Shown: positions 16,662-26,695, counted from the first letter of the stretch. The stretch is 64,000 nt of DNA from Clostridium sp. (GCA_031272895.1 JAISSW010000010.1:1-64000), one strand, 5' to 3'. Made by a program: numbers and translations. The notes: generated by a model not told the origin, from the letters alone.

Positions 16662-17495
16662 ATGGCGATTCGTTTTTATAAGCCGACGACCAACGCCCGC
16701 CGTAATATGTCCACCACGGACTATTCCGGACTGAGCAAGGTGGCGCCGGAAAAAAGCCTGCTTGAGCCCCTTAAGAAGAACAGCGGGCGCAACAGCTACG
16801 GGCGCATAACGGTGCGCCACCGCGGGGGCGGCAACCGCCGCAAATACCGCGTGATTGACTTCAAGCGCGACAAAGCGGACATCACCGCAAATGTGGTAAG
16901 CTTGGAATATGACCCCAACCGTTCGGCGCACATTGCGCTGCTGGAATACGCGGACGGCGAGAAGCGCTACATTCTTGCCCCGCAAGGGCTTAAGGTTGGC
17001 GACACGGTCGTCAGCGGAGAGGGAGCGGACATTAAGCCGGGCAATGCCCTGCCGCTGTCCAATATCCCTACGGGTACGGTTATCCACAACGTGGAGCTTT
17101 ATCCCGGCCGCGGCGGTCAGCTCACAAGGGCTGCGGGCGTGAGCGCACAGCTCATGGCAAAAGAGGGCGCCTACGCACTCATACGCTTGCCAAGCGGAGA
17201 GCTTCGCAACGTGCCGTCAAAGTGCTACGCCACAATCGGTCAGGTTGGCAACATTGACCACGAGAACGTGAAGCTTGGTAAGGCGGGACGCAAGCGCAAC
17301 ATGGGTTGGCGTCCGCAGGTCAGGGGCAGCGTAATGAACCCCTGTGACCACCCGCACGGCGGCGGCGAGGGCAAAAGCCCAATCGGCCGTCCCGGACCGG
17401 TTACCCCGTGGGGCAAGCCGGCGTTGGGCTACAAGACTCGCGGCAAGAAAAAGGCATCGGATAAAATGATTATCCGCCGCCGCAACGCCAAATAA
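16662..17495 (+). CDS. rplB: Ribosomal protein L2
   Basis: This 277-residue protein is one of the most conserved 50S proteins and lies near the peptidyl transferase centre. It contains '[20 protein letters not shown]', '[11 protein letters not shown]', and the C-terminal '[20 protein letters not shown]' with the functionally important histidine. The length is standard and an AAAGGAGG site precedes the start. Confidence 0.98.
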   Translation: MAIRFYKPTTNARRNMSTTDYSGLSKVAPEKSLLEPLKKNSGRNSYGRITVRHRGGGNRRKYRVIDFKRDKADITANVVSLEYDPNRSAHIALLEYADGEKRYILAPQGLKVGDTVVSGEGADIKPGNALPLSNIPTGTVIHNVELYPGRGGQLTRAAGVSAQLMAKEGAYALIRLPSGELRNVPSKCYATIGQVGNIDHENVKLGKAGRKRNMGWRPQVRGSVMNPCDHPHGGGEGKSPIGRPGPVTPWGKPALGYKTRGKKKASDKMIIRRRNAK

Positions 17496-17515
17496 CAGGG
17501 AAGGAGTACACAAAA

Positions 17516-17794
17516 ATGAGCCGAAGCCTCAAAAAAGGACCTTTTGTACAGCCTAAGCTGCTCCAAAGAGTCCAAGCGATGAACGAGAGCGGTCAAAAGC
17601 AGGTACTCAAAACCTGGAGCCGCGCCTCAACAATTTTCCCCGACTTTGTGGGGCACACTTTTGCAGTCCATGACGGTCGCAAGCACGTTCCCGTGTATGT
17701 TACCGAGGATATGGTAGGCCATAAGCTGGGCGAATTCGCCCCCACACGGACGTTCCGCGGGCACGCGGGCTCCAAGACCACTAAGGGTCGTTAA
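17516..17794 (+). CDS. rpsS: Ribosomal protein S19
   Basis: This 92-residue head protein of the 30S subunit begins '[16 protein letters not shown]' and contains '[20 protein letters not shown]' and '[15 protein letters not shown]'. It follows rplB by 20 bases and has a GAAGGAG ribosome site. Confidence 0.98.
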   Translation: MSRSLKKGPFVQPKLLQRVQAMNESGQKQVLKTWSRASTIFPDFVGHTFAVHDGRKHVPVYVTEDMVGHKLGEFAPTRTFRGHAGSKTTKGR

Positions 17795-17811
17795 GAAAGG
17801 AGTGCGTGACC

Positions 17812-18156
17812 ATGGCAACTGCAAAAGCAAGTGCAACCTACATCAGAATGAGCCCGCGCAAGGTTAAGATTGTGCTGGACCTCATAAGGAACCAAAGCGC
17901 CGAAAAAGCGCTGGCAATCCTCAAGTTTACGCCAAACGCGGCGGCGGAGCCGGTACTGAAAGTGCTGAAGTCCGCAATCGCAAACGCGGAAACGAACCAC
18001 AATATGGATGCCGAGGAGCTTTACGTTTCCGAGGCGGCGGTGGGGCAGGGTCCCACGCTAAAGCGAATCCAAGCCCGCGCCCGCGGACGCTCGGACCGCG
18101 TACTGAAGAAAACAAGCCACATTTATCTCACCGTTGCCGACGGCAACGACGAATAG
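17812..18156 (+). CDS. rplV: Ribosomal protein L22
   Basis: The 114-residue L22 lines the exit tunnel. It begins 'MATAKASATYIRMSPRKVKI' and ends in the loop region 'PTLKRIQARARGRSDRVLKK'. The ATG at 17812 is preferred over the track's GTG at 17806 because it has 9-base spacing from AAAGGAG. Confidence 0.97.
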   Translation: MATAKASATYIRMSPRKVKIVLDLIRNQSAEKALAILKFTPNAAAEPVLKVLKSAIANAETNHNMDAEELYVSEAAVGQGPTLKRIQARARGRSDRVLKKTSHIYLTVADGNDE

Positions 18157-18173
18157 TCTGAAAGGAGGAAACA

Positions 18174-18968
18174 ATGGGTCAGAAAGTTAACCCCACCGGT
18201 CTGCGAATCGGCGTAATCCAAAACTGGGAATCCCGTTGGTATGCCGCGGACAAGAATTTCGGTTCCCTCCTTGTGGAGGACTACAAGCTGCGTGAATACC
18301 TGCTCAAGCTCCTTAAGCCCGCCGGTGTGCCGAAGATTGAAATTGAGCGCACACCCCAGCGTGTAAATATCACAATCCACTGCGCAAAGCCCGGTCTTGT
18401 TATCGGCAGGCAGGGGGCGGATATAGACAAGCTTAAGGCAATTTGCCAAAAGCGCCTTGACGGCAAGGACGTCCACCTTAATATAGTGGAAATCCGTACG
18501 CCGGATCTGAACGCAACCTTGGTTGCGCAGTCCGTTGCAAGCGCACTGGAACGCCGTGTAAGCTTCCGCCGCGCGCTTAAGCAGGCAATCGGCCGCACAA
18601 TGAAGCTGGGAGCAAAGGGGATTAAAACCCAAGTAAGCGGACGCCTTGGCGGAGCGGAAATCGCCCGCACAGAGCATTACCACGAGGGGACAATCCCGCT
18701 GCAAACCCTGCGTGCGGACATTGACTATGGCTTTGCGGAGGCGCACACCACCTACGGCGTAATCGGCGTAAAGGTGTGGATTTACAGGGGCGAGGTGCTC
18801 AACGCCAAAAACGCTCTTGCGCCAAGGACGTACGATGAACCGCGCCGCCGCGACGACCGTAACCGCCGTCCGCGCGACGACAGAAGGGCTCAAGGCGACC
18901 GCCGCCCCGGCGGTGACCGCAGGCCGCCACGCGGCGACAGAGCCCCAAGGCAAGGAGGTGCCCGATAA
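18174..18968 (+). CDS. rpsC: Ribosomal protein S3 with an Arg/Asp/Gly-rich C-terminal extension
   Basis: The first 220 residues are a standard S3 (mRNA entry site), with '[15 protein letters not shown]', the KH domain '[17 protein letters not shown]' and '[20 protein letters not shown]'. The 264-residue length comes from about 45 extra C-terminal residues made mostly of Arg, Asp, Gly and Pro ('[15 protein letters not shown]'). This is an intrinsically disordered tail on the solvent side near the mRNA entry tunnel. The stop overlaps the rplP start. Confidence 0.97.
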   Translation: MGQKVNPTGLRIGVIQNWESRWYAADKNFGSLLVEDYKLREYLLKLLKPAGVPKIEIERTPQRVNITIHCAKPGLVIGRQGADIDKLKAICQKRLDGKDVHLNIVEIRTPDLNATLVAQSVASALERRVSFRRALKQAIGRTMKLGAKGIKTQVSGRLGGAEIARTEHYHEGTIPLQTLRADIDYGFAEAHTTYGVIGVKVWIYRGEVLNAKNALAPRTYDEPRRRDDRNRRPRDDRRAQGDRRPGGDRRPPRGDRAPRQGGAR

Positions 18969-19393
18969 TGTTGATGCCAAAACGCGTTAAGCACCGTAAG
19001 CAGCAGCGCGGACGCCTTAAGGGCAAAGCGTTGCGGGGCAACAAGGTCAACTACGGTGATTTCGGTTTGGTGGCGCTGGAGCCCTCATGGATTACAGCAA
19101 ACCAAATTGAGGCGGCCCGTATTGCAATGACACGCTGCATTAAGCGCGGCGGTCAGGTCTGGATTAAAATCTTTCCGGATAAGCCAATCACGGAAAAGCC
19201 CGCCGAAACCCGAATGGGTTCAGGTAAGGGCAGCCCGGAATACTGGGTTGCAGTGGTTAAGCCCGGCCGCGTGATGTTTGAAATCGCGGGCGTGGATAAG
19301 GAACTTGCAAGGGAAGCTATGCGCTTGGCGGCAAACAAGCTGCCAATCAAGTGCAAGTTTGTAACTAAGGAAGAACAGGAGGGCGCGCAATGA
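18968..19393 (+). CDS. rplP: Ribosomal protein L16
   Basis: This 141-residue A-site protein begins '[19 protein letters not shown]' and contains '[20 protein letters not shown]' and '[20 protein letters not shown]'. The start at 18968 lies in a TAATG overlap with rpsC, 9 bases after GGAGG; the in-frame ATG at 18974 is too far from it. Confidence 0.97.
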   Translation: MLMPKRVKHRKQQRGRLKGKALRGNKVNYGDFGLVALEPSWITANQIEAARIAMTRCIKRGGQVWIKIFPDKPITEKPAETRMGSGKGSPEYWVAVVKPGRVMFEIAGVDKELAREAMRLAANKLPIKCKFVTKEEQEGAQ

Positions 19394-19593
19394 AGGCAGA
19401 AGAACTGCGCAAGCTCTCAGACGCCGAGCTGAGCAAAAAGCTCACGGAGCTGAAAGACGAGCTTTTCAAGCTGCGCTTTCAGGCGGCAATCAATCAGCTT
19501 GATAACCCAATGCGCATAAGCGCGGTGAAGAAAGACATTGCCCGCGTCATGACCGTTCAGCGCGATAAAGCGCTCCACGGCGCAGAAGTCTGA
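19390..19593 (+). CDS. rpmC: Ribosomal protein L29
   Basis: This 67-residue two-helix protein at the exit tunnel starts '[18 protein letters not shown]' and contains '[11 protein letters not shown]' and '[10 protein letters not shown]'. It starts in an ATGA overlap with rplP. Confidence 0.97.
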   Translation: MKAEELRKLSDAELSKKLTELKDELFKLRFQAAINQLDNPMRISAVKKDIARVMTVQRDKALHGAEV

Positions 19594-19610
19594 GCAGGAG
19601 GGACAGGACA

Positions 19611-19868
19611 ATGGAAGAAAGAAACCTTCGTAAAACACGGGTAGGCACCGTCGTGAGCGACAAGATGGACAAAACCGTCGTCGTCGCAGTCAAGGACAAG
19701 GTCCGCCACCCGCTTTACAAAAAAATCGTTAACCGCACGGTGCGGTTCAAGGCACACGACGAGCAAAACAGCTGCGGAGTGGGCGACAGAGTGGAAATTA
19801 TGGAAACCCGCCCGCTCAGCAAGGATAAGCGCTGGCGCGTGGTCACCATAATCGAAAAAGCTAAGTAA
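19611..19868 (+). CDS. rpsQ: Ribosomal protein S17
   Basis: This 85-residue OB-fold 30S protein contains '[20 protein letters not shown]', '[19 protein letters not shown]' and '[20 protein letters not shown]'. The spacing to rpmC is 17 bases and a GCAGGAGGGA site precedes the ATG. Confidence 0.98.
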   Translation: MEERNLRKTRVGTVVSDKMDKTVVVAVKDKVRHPLYKKIVNRTVRFKAHDEQNSCGVGDRVEIMETRPLSKDKRWRVVTIIEKAK

Positions 19869-19883
19869 GGAGGTCGGCAAGCT

Positions 19884-20252
19884 ATGATTCAACAGCAAAC
19901 TCTGCTTAAGGTTGCCGACAACACAGGCGCGAAGGAAATCATGTGCATTCGCGTTCTGGGCGGCACACGCAGGCGTTACGCAAACATCGGCGACGTAATC
20001 GTCGCCTCCGTCAAAAAAGCGACGCCCGGCGGCGTTGTTAAAAAGGGTGAGGTTGTTAAGGCAGTTGTTGTGCGCAGCGCGTTTGGCGTGCGCCGTGACG
20101 ACGGAACCTATATCCGCTTTGACGAGAACGCCGCGGTCATCATCAAGGAAGACAAAAACCCAAAGGGCACGCGTATCTTCGGACCCGTCGCCCGTGAGCT
20201 GCGCGAAAAAGAGTACCTCAAGATTCTCTCGCTCGCGCCGGAAGTTCTGTAA
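19884..20252 (+). CDS. rplN: Ribosomal protein L14
   Basis: This 122-residue 50S protein at the subunit interface begins '[20 protein letters not shown]' and contains '[13 protein letters not shown]', '[11 protein letters not shown]' and '[20 protein letters not shown]'. It is the usual first gene of the spc section; no separate promoter is visible. Confidence 0.98.
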   Translation: MIQQQTLLKVADNTGAKEIMCIRVLGGTRRRYANIGDVIVASVKKATPGGVVKKGEVVKAVVVRSAFGVRRDDGTYIRFDENAAVIIKEDKNPKGTRIFGPVARELREKEYLKILSLAPEVL

Positions 20253-20264
20253 GGAGGAACCGGA

Positions 20265-20585
20265 ATGAGCAAGCTACACGTTAAGTCCGGCGATACCGTG
20301 CAGGTTATCAACGGCAAATACCGCGGCAAACGCGGCAAGGTCATGGCGGCAAGCCCTGACGAGGGCAAGGTGATTGTTGAGGGTGTTAACATCGTCACAA
20401 AGCACGTTAAGCCCCGCAAAATGGGCGACCCAGGCGGCATACTCAAAGCCGAGGGAGCGCTGTATGCCTGCAAGGTGCAGTTAGTCTGCCCCAAGTGCGG
20501 CAAGGCGACCCGCACGGGTCATAAGGTCAACGCCAAAGGCAAAAAAGTGCGCGTCTGCAAAAAATGCGGCGCGGAAATCAATTAA
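20265..20585 (+). CDS. rplX: Ribosomal protein L24, zinc-ribbon form
   Basis: This 106-residue KOW-domain protein, an initiator of 50S assembly, has 'VKSGDTVQVINGKYRGKRGK' and 'HVKPRKMGDPGGI'. The C-terminal part carries Cys75-x2-Cys78 and Cys98-x2-Cys101, a zinc ribbon retained in many Firmicute L24 proteins. It follows rplN by 12 bases with an AAGGAGG site. Confidence 0.97.
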   Translation: MSKLHVKSGDTVQVINGKYRGKRGKVMAASPDEGKVIVEGVNIVTKHVKPRKMGDPGGILKAEGALYACKVQLVCPKCGKATRTGHKVNAKGKKVRVCKKCGAEIN

Positions 20586-20597
20586 GGAGGGTGCGAA

Positions 20598-21140
20598 ATG
20601 GCAAGGCTTAAAACAGTTTACGCAGAGCAAATCGCGCCCGCACTGATGAAGAAATTCGCCTACACCAGCGTTATGCAAATTCCCCGCTTGGAGAAGATTG
20701 TAATCAATGTTGGCTGCGGCGAGGCGCGTGACAATTCCAAGGTTCTGGATTCGGTTATCTCGGACCTTGGGCAAATAACCGGTCAAAAGCCGGTGGTCTG
20801 CAAGGCAAAGAAGAGCGTGGCGAACTTCAAGCTGCGCGAGGGCATGAACATTGGCGCAAAGGTGACACTGCGCGGCGAGCGTATGTATGAATTCCTTGAC
20901 CGCCTGTTCAATTTGGCGCTGCCGCGTGTGCGCGACTTCCGCGGGATTAACCCCAACAGCTTTGACGGACGCGGCAACTACTCAATGGGTGTTAAGGAAC
21001 AGCTGATTTTCCCGGAGATTGACTACGACAAGATAGACAAAATCCGCGGCATGGACATCTGCTTTGTAACAACCGCCAACACAGACGAGGAAGCCCGCGA
21101 GCTGCTCACCCTTTTCGGTGCGCCGTTCAGCCAACAATAA
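20598..21140 (+). CDS. rplE: Ribosomal protein L5
   Basis: This 180-residue 5S-rRNA and P-site tRNA-contacting protein contains '[16 protein letters not shown]', '[20 protein letters not shown]' and '[20 protein letters not shown]'. The length and position are standard. Confidence 0.98.
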   Translation: MARLKTVYAEQIAPALMKKFAYTSVMQIPRLEKIVINVGCGEARDNSKVLDSVISDLGQITGQKPVVCKAKKSVANFKLREGMNIGAKVTLRGERMYEFLDRLFNLALPRVRDFRGINPNSFDGRGNYSMGVKEQLIFPEIDYDKIDKIRGMDICFVTTANTDEEARELLTLFGAPFSQQ

Positions 21141-21150
21141 GGAGGATAAC

Positions 21151-21336
21151 ATGGCAAAGACTTCAATGAAAATCAAACAGCAGCGTCCGGCCAAGTATTC
21201 CTCCCGTGAATACAATCGCTGCAAAATATGCGGGCGCCCTCACGCGTACCTGCGCAAGTACGGTGTGTGCCGCATTTGCTTCCGTGAGCTGGCGCACGCC
21301 GGGCAAATCCCCGGTGTCCGCAAGGCAAGCTGGTAA
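21151..21336 (+). CDS. rpsZ: Ribosomal protein S14, zinc (type Z) form
   Basis: This is a 61-residue S14 with zinc ligands Cys24, Cys27, Cys40 and Cys43 ('[20 protein letters not shown]'). The short zinc form is used when zinc is plentiful; the zinc-free paralogue is not in this window. The ATG at 21151 follows AAGGAGG. The track start at 21118 lies inside rplE and is rejected. Confidence 0.97.
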   Translation: MAKTSMKIKQQRPAKYSSREYNRCKICGRPHAYLRKYGVCRICFRELAHAGQIPGVRKASW

Positions 21337-21351
21337 AGGAGGGGCAGAACA

Positions 21352-21750
21352 ATGCAAGTAACAGACGCAATCGGCGATATGCTTACGCGAATCCGTAACG
21401 CGAACGCCGCGAAGCACGAAGTGGTTAAGGTCCCCGCCAGCAACATTAAAAAGCAGATTGCCCAAATTCTGCAGTCGGAGGGCTACATCAAGCACTTCCG
21501 CGTGGAGGACGACGGCAAGCAGGGGATTATTACAATCACGCTCAAGTACGGCGAAAACAAGTCCCGCACAATCACGGGTCTGCGCCGAATCAGTAAGCCC
21601 GGTCTGCGTATTTACACAGACTGCGAAAATATGCCCAAGGTTATGCGCGGGTTAGGGATTGCAATCCTTTCAACCAGCCAAGGCCTTATGACCGACAAGG
21701 ACGCCCGCAAGAAGAACGTCGGCGGCGAAGTCCTTGCGTATGTATGGTGA
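21352..21750 (+). CDS. rpsH: Ribosomal protein S8
   Basis: This 132-residue 16S central-domain binding protein begins '[20 protein letters not shown]' and contains '[20 protein letters not shown]' and '[20 protein letters not shown]'. In other bacteria it represses the spc operon by binding the rplE region; whether that holds here is not visible. Confidence 0.98.
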   Translation: MQVTDAIGDMLTRIRNANAAKHEVVKVPASNIKKQIAQILQSEGYIKHFRVEDDGKQGIITITLKYGENKSRTITGLRRISKPGLRIYTDCENMPKVMRGLGIAILSTSQGLMTDKDARKKNVGGEVLAYVW

Positions 21751-21764
21751 GGAGGGGATAAGCA

Positions 21765-22307
21765 ATGTCGCGAATCGGAAAGAAGCCAATCCCCGTCCCC
21801 GCGGGCGTAACGGTGACGCTTGACGGCACAACGGTTACGGTAAAGGGCAAAAACGGCACGCTTGAGCGCACATTCCACAAGAATATGAAAATCGAGCAAG
21901 AGGGAGCGGAGCTGCTTGTAACCCGTCCGGACGACAGCAAGCTCAACCGTTCGCTGCACGGCTTGACCAGGACGCTTTTGGCGAACATGGTTGTTGGTGT
22001 AAGCGAGGGCTTCAAAAAAGAGCTTGAGGTCAACGGCGTGGGCTACCGCGCAGTGAAGCAGGGCAAGCAGCTGGTGCTTAACATTGGCTACAGCCACCAG
22101 GTCTTTGTTGACGAAATCCCGGGCATCACAATCGACGTGCCCGCGCCGAACAAGGTTATCATCAGCGGCGCGGATAAGCAGCAAGTTGGTCAGTTTGCTG
22201 CTCAAGTACGCGAGAAACGCCCGCCCGAGCCATATAAGGGCAAGGGAATCAAATATGCCGACGAACGCATACGCCGCAAGGAAGGCAAAGCCGGCAAAGG
22301 CAAATAA
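21765..22307 (+). CDS. rplF: Ribosomal protein L6
   Basis: This 180-residue two-domain 50S protein near the GTPase centre begins '[20 protein letters not shown]' and has the C-terminal 'RKKEG'-like region in '[20 protein letters not shown]'. It is preceded by a GAGGAGGGG site. Confidence 0.98.
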   Translation: MSRIGKKPIPVPAGVTVTLDGTTVTVKGKNGTLERTFHKNMKIEQEGAELLVTRPDDSKLNRSLHGLTRTLLANMVVGVSEGFKKELEVNGVGYRAVKQGKQLVLNIGYSHQVFVDEIPGITIDVPAPNKVIISGADKQQVGQFAAQVREKRPPEPYKGKGIKYADERIRRKEGKAGKGK

Positions 22308-22321
22308 GAAGGAGTGAAACC

Positions 22322-22678
22322 ATGGTAATCAGGCAGGACAAAAACAAGGCGCGCCAAAAGCGCCACCTGAGGGTTCGCGCCAAGGTAAAGGGCACAGCAA
22401 ACGCCCCGCGCCTTAACGTGTTTCGCTCTTTGAAGAACATCTACGCCCAGCTGATTGACGATGTTACAGGCGTTACAATCGCAGCCGCCAGTACGGTGGA
22501 AAAGGGCGAGGGCTACGGCGGCAATAAGGCCGCGGCGCGTGAGGTTGGCAAACGCCTTGCGGAGCGCGCGAAGGAAAAGGGCATAACAGAGGTTGTGTTC
22601 GACAGGGGCGGCTATGTGTACCACGGACGTGTGCAGGAGCTTGCCGACGGAGCCCGCGAGGGCGGACTGAAATTCTGA
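22322..22678 (+). CDS. rplR: Ribosomal protein L18
   Basis: This 118-residue 5S-rRNA-binding protein contains '[18 protein letters not shown]' and ends '[20 protein letters not shown]'. It follows rplF by 14 bases. Confidence 0.98.
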   Translation: MVIRQDKNKARQKRHLRVRAKVKGTANAPRLNVFRSLKNIYAQLIDDVTGVTIAAASTVEKGEGYGGNKAAAREVGKRLAERAKEKGITEVVFDRGGYVYHGRVQELADGAREGGLKF

Positions 22679-22696
22679 GAAAGAGAGGAAAACGCT

Positions 22697-23206
22697 TTGG
22701 CAAGGGAACAACGATTTGAACAGCCGCAGAGTGAATACGTCGAGCGCGTAGTGGCAATTAACCGCGTAAGCAAAACCGTTAAGGGCGGGCGTATCTTCAA
22801 GTTTTCCGCTCTGGTGGTTGTCGGCGACGGCAAGGGCACGGTTGGTTTCGGTCTGGGTAAATCCGGCGAGGTGCCGGACGCTATCCGCAAGGGCATTGAG
22901 GATGCAAAGAAGAACCTGACCAAAATCTCGCTTAAGGGAACAACAATCCCCCACGAGGTTATGGGCAAGTTCGGCGCCGGCTTGGTGGTGCTTAAGCCCG
23001 CCGCTCCCGGTACCGGCGTTATTGCCGGCGGCGCTGTGCGCGCCGTTGTGGAAGCGGTTGGCATTAAGGATATCCGCTCCAAATCACTGCGTTCAAACAA
23101 CGCGTGCAACGTGGTCCGTGCAACAATGCAAGGGCTGCAGCAGCTGCGCGTGGCGGAGGAGGTCGCGGCGACACGCGGCAAAACTCCCGCCGAAATTTTA
23201 GGCTAA
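22697..23206 (+). CDS. rpsE: Ribosomal protein S5
   Basis: This 169-residue protein is important for decoding fidelity and for the mRNA entry site. It contains '[20 protein letters not shown]', '[15 protein letters not shown]' and '[20 protein letters not shown]'. It uses a TTG start at 22697 with GAGAGGAA upstream, unlike most neighbours. Confidence 0.97.
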   Translation: MAREQRFEQPQSEYVERVVAINRVSKTVKGGRIFKFSALVVVGDGKGTVGFGLGKSGEVPDAIRKGIEDAKKNLTKISLKGTTIPHEVMGKFGAGLVVLKPAAPGTGVIAGGAVRAVVEAVGIKDIRSKSLRSNNACNVVRATMQGLQQLRVAEEVAATRGKTPAEILG

Positions 23207-23216
23207 GGAGGGCGTC

Positions 23217-23426
23217 ATGGCAGCAAGAGCAAAGGCAAAAAAAGAGCAAAAGCTAAAGCTGACGCTCGTTAAAAGCACAATCGGCAGCACCAAAAAGCAG
23301 CTGGCAACAGCGGAGGCTTTGGGGCTGCGCAAAATAGGCGATGTTACCATTCAGCCGGACAGCGCCCCCACAAAGGGCAAAATCCGTGTGCTGGCACATC
23401 TGCTTAAAGTTGAGGAGGAAGCATAA
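23217..23426 (+). CDS. rpmD: Ribosomal protein L30
   Basis: This 69-residue L30 has the core 'KLTLVKSTIGSTKKQLATAE', 'LGLRKIG' and 'GKIRVLAHLLKV'. About ten Ala/Lys-rich residues precede the core, making it slightly longer than the usual 60. The stop codon abuts the rplO start. Confidence 0.96.
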   Translation: MAARAKAKKEQKLKLTLVKSTIGSTKKQLATAEALGLRKIGDVTIQPDSAPTKGKIRVLAHLLKVEEEA

Positions 23427-23870
23427 ATGAAACTACACGAGCTTACTCCGGCGCCCGGTTCCACCAAGGAGCGCAAGCGCATTGGTCGCGGAGCGGCCAG
23501 CGGTCAGGGCAAAACGGCCGGCAAGGGTCATAAGGGTCAAAAGGCCCGCGCCGGACACGGTATGCGCCCCGGCTTCGAGGGAGGTCAAATGCCCTTGCAG
23601 CGGCGTGTACCAAAGCGCGGCTTTAACAACATCTTCCGCACGGAATATGCCATTGTTAACCTTGCGGCGCTGGAGGATGCCTATGAAAACGGCGCTACAG
23701 TCACCGCGGAGGACCTGCTGGCAAAGCGCATTGTGCGCAAGGAGCTTGCGGGAATTAAGGTTCTTGGGGAGGGCAGCCTGACCAAGAAGCTGACAGTGCA
23801 GGCAAAGGCATTCTCCGCCTCGGCTAAAGAGAAAATCGAGGCTGCAGGGGGAAAGGCTGAGGTGATTTGA
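23427..23870 (+). CDS. rplO: Ribosomal protein L15
   Basis: This 147-residue late-assembly 50S protein begins '[20 protein letters not shown]' and has the Gly/Lys-rich '[20 protein letters not shown]' and '[19 protein letters not shown]'. It lies immediately after rpmD and two bases before secY. Confidence 0.98.
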   Translation: MKLHELTPAPGSTKERKRIGRGAASGQGKTAGKGHKGQKARAGHGMRPGFEGGQMPLQRRVPKRGFNNIFRTEYAIVNLAALEDAYENGATVTAEDLLAKRIVRKELAGIKVLGEGSLTKKLTVQAKAFSASAKEKIEAAGGKAEVI

Positions 23871-23871
23871 C

Positions 23872-25248
23872 GTGCTTCAGACTATTGTTAACGCGTTCAA
23901 AATTGCGGATTTGCGCAAAAAGCTGCTGTTTACGGCGCTTATTCTGCTGATTTTCCGCATCGGCTCGGCAATTCCCGTGCCGTTCCTCAACAGTGAGGTT
24001 TTCGGCGCTTACCTTGGCACAGACGGCGGACTCTTCGACACAACGGACGGTGGCTTCCTTAGCTACCTTTCAATGATGACGGGCGACGCGTTCAATTACG
24101 GCACAATCTTTGCAATGGGCATTACGCCGTATATTAACAGCTCCATCATCATGCAGCTACTCACCGTGGCAATCCCCGCGCTTGAGCGTCTGCAAAAGGA
24201 AGGCGAGGAGGGACGCAAGAAGATTGCGTCAATCACACGTTTCGTTACGGTCGGCTTGGGCCTGCTGCAAAGCACGGCATACTACTTCTACATCCGCAGT
24301 AAGGATTACCTCTCAACAGATGTCAACGGCAATGCCTTCACAGGCGGCTGGGCGGTGTTCCAAGCGGTTGTAATCATACTTTGTTTCACCGCGGGCACGG
24401 CGCTAATCATGTGGCTGGGCGAGCAAATCAATGACAAGGGCGTGGGCAACGGTATTTCCCTTATCCTCTTCGCCGGCATTGTTGCAAGAATCCCCCAAAT
24501 GATTACCCAGTTGTTCGGCACATCAAACGGCTACCTTGCGCACGGCGGTCCGTATTACTTCCTTTCACCGCTGGCAGGGCTGCTGTACCTGTTAATGATT
24601 GCTTATATCGTCCTTATGGACAACGCGGAGCGGCGTATACCCGTTCAATACGCAAAGCGCGTGGTTGGGCGGAAGATGTACGGCGGGCAAAGCACACACA
24701 TTCCCATTAAGGTGAACATGGGCGGCGTTATGCCGATTATCTTCGCAAGCTCAATCCTCAGTCTGCCGCCGACGGTGCAAATGTTCCTTGGCGAGCGTGA
24801 ACTGAGCAACTTCTGGGAAGGCTTCTTCGGAATCTTTGACCAAACGCACTGGGCTTACGCAATAATCTACTTCGTCCTTATCATCGGGTTCGCGTATTTC
24901 TACGCCTCAATCCAATATAACCCGGTGGATATGAGCAACAATATCCGCAGGCAGTCCGGCACAATCCCGGGTATACGCCCGGGCGAGCCCACCGCCGCGT
25001 ATATACGCAAAATACTCGGAAAGCTCACACTGTTGGGAGCGCTCATGATTAGCGTCGTGGCAATCTTCCCAATTCTGTTCTCACAGATTACAACGGTGAT
25101 TTTGAAAAACGGCTTTGGCTTCCCCGACGGCATGAACATTTCATTGGGCGGCACCTCCATCATAATTGTTGTTGGCGTTGCGCTGGAAACGGTCAAGCAG
25201 CTGGAAAGCCAGATGATGATGCGCCATTACAGAGGCTTCCTCGACTAA
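23872..25248 (+). CDS. secY: Protein translocase subunit SecY
   Basis: This 458-residue channel protein of the Sec translocon has ten hydrophobic segments. Recognisable pieces are 'DLRKKLLFTALILLIFRIGS', 'MGITPYINSSIIMQLL', 'QKEGEEGRKK' and 'IPVQYAKRVVGRKMYGGQST'. It starts with GTG at 23872, one base after the rplO stop. In most bacteria with this gene order adk follows; here map follows after 25 bases and adk is absent. Confidence 0.98.
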   Translation: MLQTIVNAFKIADLRKKLLFTALILLIFRIGSAIPVPFLNSEVFGAYLGTDGGLFDTTDGGFLSYLSMMTGDAFNYGTIFAMGITPYINSSIIMQLLTVAIPALERLQKEGEEGRKKIASITRFVTVGLGLLQSTAYYFYIRSKDYLSTDVNGNAFTGGWAVFQAVVIILCFTAGTALIMWLGEQINDKGVGNGISLILFAGIVARIPQMITQLFGTSNGYLAHGGPYYFLSPLAGLLYLLMIAYIVLMDNAERRIPVQYAKRVVGRKMYGGQSTHIPIKVNMGGVMPIIFASSILSLPPTVQMFLGERELSNFWEGFFGIFDQTHWAYAIIYFVLIIGFAYFYASIQYNPVDMSNNIRRQSGTIPGIRPGEPTAAYIRKILGKLTLLGALMISVVAIFPILFSQITTVILKNGFGFPDGMNISLGGTSIIIVVGVALETVKQLESQMMMRHYRGFLD

Positions 25249-25273
25249 TGGCTACCCAACTCGGAGGACCTGC

Positions 25274-26026
25274 ATGATAGTGCTGAAAACGTCGAAGGAA
25301 CTGGCATTGATGAAAGAGGCCTGTAGGATTTCGGCAAAGGCGCTAAGGTTGGCGGGCGAAGCGGTGGAACCGGGCGTCACCACGGGCGAGCTTGATAAGC
25401 TTGTGCGCAAGGTGATTGCCAAGGAGGGGGCGACCCCTGTGTTCCTCGGTTACAATGGCTTTCCCGCCGCCGCGTGCATTTCCATAAATAACGAGGTCAT
25501 TCACGGTATTCCGAGCACAAGGCGCGTGATTCGGCAGGGCGATTTGGTCAAGATAGACCTTGGCGCAAGGCTGAACGGCTTTGTCGGCGACAACGCCGCC
25601 ACTTTCGCAGCGGGCGACATCAGCCCGGAGGCGAAGCGGCTGAGCGAAACCACGCGGGACGCCCTTTATATGGGCATACGCGCGGCGGTAGCAGGCGGCA
25701 GAATCGGCGATATTGGCGCGGCGGTTCAAAAATATTGTGAAGAGCGTGGATACAGTGTCGTCCGCCAATACACAGGTCATGGCGTCGGCGCACAGCTCCA
25801 CGAAGACCCCAGTGTCCCAAATTTCGGAACACCCGGGCGCGGCACACGGTTGCTGCCCGGCATGACACTTGCCATTGAGCCCATGGTTAACCTGGGCAAG
25901 GAGGCGGTTAGTGTCCAGCCGGACAAGTGGACCGTAGTCACGCGGGACGGCAAGCTTTCCGCTCATTTTGAGCATACCGTCGCTATAACGGCGAACGGAC
26001 CGGTAATCCTGACAAAGGAGGACTGA
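25274..26026 (+). CDS. map: Methionine aminopeptidase, type I
   Basis: This 250-residue dinuclear metallopeptidase removes the initiator methionine. All five metal ligands can be placed: Asp95 ('KIDLG'), Asp106 ('FVGDNA'), His169 ('YTGHGVG'), Glu202 ('AIEPM') and Glu233 ('HFEHTV'). There is no N-terminal zinc-finger extension. It lies directly after secY. Confidence 0.97.
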   Translation: MIVLKTSKELALMKEACRISAKALRLAGEAVEPGVTTGELDKLVRKVIAKEGATPVFLGYNGFPAAACISINNEVIHGIPSTRRVIRQGDLVKIDLGARLNGFVGDNAATFAAGDISPEAKRLSETTRDALYMGIRAAVAGGRIGDIGAAVQKYCEERGYSVVRQYTGHGVGAQLHEDPSVPNFGTPGRGTRLLPGMTLAIEPMVNLGKEAVSVQPDKWTVVTRDGKLSAHFEHTVAITANGPVILTKED

Positions 26027-26028
26027 GC

Positions 26029-26334
26029 ATGGGAAAGCCCGAAACAGCCGCGGATTTAAGCCAAACACCCGCACTTGAGCGGGGAATGGTGGTAAAATCA
26101 GCCGCGGGGCGCGACAAAGACCGACTGCTTGTTGTAACACAGGTTACGGGAGAGGGAGTTTTCCTTGCGGATGGCAAGGAGCGCCCGCTCCAAAGGCAAA
26201 AGCGCAAGAACCCAAAGCACCTTCTGCCCACAGGTTACAGCCTTGGGGAAGAAACGCTGAGGTTCAACAATCCATTGCGCAAGGCCCTTAACCGGCTGGC
26301 GGCAGAAGAAACCCAACCCACGGAGGCGACCTAA
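26029..26334 (+). CDS. KOW-domain RNA-binding protein (L14e/L27e-like)
   Basis: This 101-residue protein starts two bases after map. A KOW-type core 'ERGMVVKSAAGRDKDRLLVV' is followed by a basic stretch 'RQKRKNPKHLLPTGY'. A gene of this kind commonly lies between map and infA in Clostridia and is annotated as an L14e-like ribosomal or RNA-binding protein. Its molecular role is not established. It has a GGAGG site within the end of map. Confidence 0.85.
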   Translation: MGKPETAADLSQTPALERGMVVKSAAGRDKDRLLVVTQVTGEGVFLADGKERPLQRQKRKNPKHLLPTGYSLGEETLRFNNPLRKALNRLAAEETQPTEAT

Positions 26335-26346
26335 GGAGGCGTCGGA

Positions 26347-26565
26347 ATGGCAAAACAGGACATGATTGAAATTGAGGGCACCGTGCTGGAGGCCCTGCCC
26401 AACGCCACATTTCAGGTGGAATTGAGCAACGGTCACCAAGTGCTGGCGCACATTTCCGGCAAGCTGCGCATGAACTACATCCGCATTTTGCCGGGCGACA
26501 AAGTAACGGTGGAGCTTTCGCCTTACGACCTGAGCCGCGGACGCATAACGTGGCGTTCAAAATAA
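26347..26565 (+). CDS. infA: Translation initiation factor IF-1
   Basis: This 72-residue OB-fold factor binds the 30S A site during initiation. It begins '[20 protein letters not shown]' and ends '[13 protein letters not shown]', the usual full length. An AAGGAGG site precedes the ATG. Confidence 0.98.
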   Translation: MAKQDMIEIEGTVLEALPNATFQVELSNGHQVLAHISGKLRMNYIRILPGDKVTVELSPYDLSRGRITWRSK

Positions 26566-26581
26566 GCAAGGAGGATTCGCA

Positions 26582-26695
26582 ATGAAAGTCAGACCTTCTG
26601 TCAAGAAAATCTGCGAAAAGTGCAAAATCATCAAACGCAAGGGGAAAGTCATGGTAATCTGCGAAAACCCCAAGCACAAACAGCGTCAAGGCTGA
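26582..26695 (+). CDS. rpmJ: Ribosomal protein L36, zinc form (too short for the ORF track)
   Basis: This 37-residue protein begins '[20 protein letters not shown]'. The zinc ligands Cys11, Cys14, Cys27 and His32 are all present. An AAGGAGG site and the standard infA-rpmJ-rpsM position confirm it although it is missing from the ORF track. Confidence 0.97.
   Translation: MKVRPSVKKICEKCKIIKRKGKVMVICENPKHKQRQG

Noticed and set aside
18123-18980. 285-codon minus-strand ORF opposite rpsC
   Set aside because: It is fully covered by conserved ribosomal genes on the plus strand.
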